NCBI GenBank assembly: GCA_002450755.1
Contig: DKAI01000127.1
Span: forward strand, 1-5,757
DNA from: Deltaproteobacteria bacterium UBA6930
Lineage (GTDB): Bacteria > Myxococcota_A > UBA9160 > UBA6930
DNA: 5,757 bases
Reading direction: 5' to 3'
Both the position numbers and the translations under genes were made by a program. Shown one piece after another: positions 5,128 to 5,757 of the stretch (positions within the stretch are counted from its first letter, which is position 1; every line of letters starts with the position of its first letter). Under the pieces are notes generated by a model, which was not told the DNA's origin, searched no databases, and saw nothing but the letters and a program-made list of their open reading frames with translations.

Positions 5128-5757
5128 TTAAATAGCTCCTATTATGTTGTTGAAAGTAGAACTTGGTCTCATGGCTTTTTCAGCGAGTTCGGAATCTGGT
5201 TTGTAATAACCGCCAAGATCCTGAGCAAACCCCTGGGCATCGTTCAATTCTTTTACAATAGCGGTTTCATTCTCTGCGAGTGAGTCTGCAATTGGCTTGA
5301 AGCGCTCGGCTAAATCGGGGTTGGTTTTCTGGTTCGCCAGTGCGCGCGCCCAATACATAGCCAAATAGAATTGGCTGCCTCGATTGTCTAGTTCATTTAC
5401 TTTTCGAGAGGGTGCCTTTCTGTTTAGAAGCAGTTCCGCCGTAGCCTCGTCCAGGGTTTCACCGAGCAGCTTTGCTCCTGCGTTTCCAAATTGCTCTCCG
5501 AGGTGATCGAAAGAGGCTGCAAGTGCAAGGAACTCGCCAAGAGAATCCCATCGCAAATGTCCCTCTTCTTCAAACTGCTGAACATGCTTAGGCGCTGATC
5601 CTCCTGCGCCAGTCTCGAATAGACCGCCCCCGTTCATAAGCGGAACGATGGACAGCATTTTGGCACTAGTCCCGATCTCTAGTATCGGGAAGAGATCCGT
5701 TAGGTAATCTCGAAGCACGTTACCAGTTACCGAAATAGAATCTTCACCTTTGCGAAT
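5128..5757 (-). CDS. icd: Isocitrate dehydrogenase, NADP-dependent, monomeric type, C-terminal part, cut by window edge
   Basis: This gene encodes the enzyme that oxidatively decarboxylates isocitrate to 2-oxoglutarate with NADP in the TCA cycle. The reverse strand is open from the right edge to a TAA at 5130-5128, giving 209 residues. That is roughly the last 28 percent of a family usually about 740 residues long. Visible residues start IRKGEDSISVTGN and continue into VLRDYLTDLFPILEIGTSAK, then the highly conserved MNGGGLFETGAGGSAPKHVQ segment. The Lys-His pair in PKHVQ (57-58 of the visible part) and a following Arg in HLRWD correspond to NADP contacts known in the Azotobacter enzyme. The monomeric type differs from the homodimeric Icd in fold arrangement and length, and occurs in many proteobacteria and actinobacteria. 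A GTG at 5718 is internal, since family sequence continues upstream of it. The symbol icd is used for the function; the monomeric form is also called idh or icd2. Confidence 0.96.
   Translation of the reverse strand: MRKGEDSISVTGNVLRDYLTDLFPILEIGTSAKMLSIVPLMNGGGLFETGAGGSAPKHVQQFEEEGHLRWDSLGEFLALAASFDHLGEQFGNAGAKLLGETLDEATAELLLNRKAPSRKVNELDNRGSQFYLAMYWARALANQKTNPDLAERFKPIADSLAENETAIVKELNDAQGFAQDLGGYYKPDSELAEKAMRPSSTFNNIIGAI

Noticed and set aside
5128..5718. A complete 196-residue minus-strand gene starting at GTG 5718
   Set aside because: The frame stays open to the window edge, and the 13 residues upstream (IRKGEDSISVTGN) are conserved monomeric isocitrate dehydrogenase sequence, so GTG 5718 is an internal valine codon.
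1..5757. CRISPR array, transposon ends, toxin-antitoxin pair, retron or phage genes
   Set aside because: I looked for regularly spaced repeats, terminal inverted repeats, small paired genes, reverse transcriptase motifs and structured non-coding stretches, and saw none; all long segments are explained by metabolic genes.

Overview
The window looks like a catabolic or accessory stretch of a bacterial chromosome of moderate G+C, most likely a proteobacterium and possibly a marine gammaproteobacterium. That assignment is inference. It rests on the monomeric NADP-type isocitrate dehydrogenase at the right edge, the moderate G+C, and a COQ8/ADCK3-like ABC1 protein beside several oxygenases. There is no rRNA or tRNA gene, CRISPR array, transposase or other mobile element.

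Layout from left to right: (1) 1-401, minus strand: N-terminal part of a classical short-chain dehydrogenase/reductase that runs off the left edge. (2) 402-546: divergent intergenic region with two copies of a TTTAGTGTAC-type direct repeat that looks like an operator pair. (3) 547-1860, plus: an ABC1/UbiB-superfamily atypical kinase whose motifs match the COQ8/ADCK3 branch. (4) 1861-2008: gap with a consensus TATAAT box and a good ribosome binding site for the next gene. (5) 2009-3130, plus: group A (single-component, FAD) flavoprotein monooxygenase. (6) 3131-3272: gap with two dyad-symmetric elements and a strong GGGAGG ribosome binding site. (7) 3273-5126, plus, GTG start: class B flavoprotein (Baeyer-Villiger) monooxygenase with the N-terminal extension of the large cyclopentadecanone/steroid monooxygenase-like group. 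(8) 5128-5757, minus: C-terminal part of monomeric isocitrate dehydrogenase, running off the right edge, whose stop lies one base from the Baeyer-Villiger stop.

Working model (inference): the SDR, the group A monooxygenase and the Baeyer-Villiger monooxygenase form an oxidative module in which an alcohol is oxidised to a ketone, a ring is hydroxylated and a ketone is converted to an ester or lactone, as in breakdown of cyclic ketones, terpenoids or steroid-like molecules. The ABC1 protein may support quinone or lipid metabolism in the same context, but its substrate cannot be read from sequence. The plus-strand genes are separated by about 145 bases each and so probably have their own promoters rather than forming a tight operon. 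Isocitrate dehydrogenase is a central-metabolism gene and probably marks the edge of the accessory module. No wholly new system is evident. The most unusual points are the eukaryote-like COQ8 signature in a catabolic setting and the repeated operator-like element.
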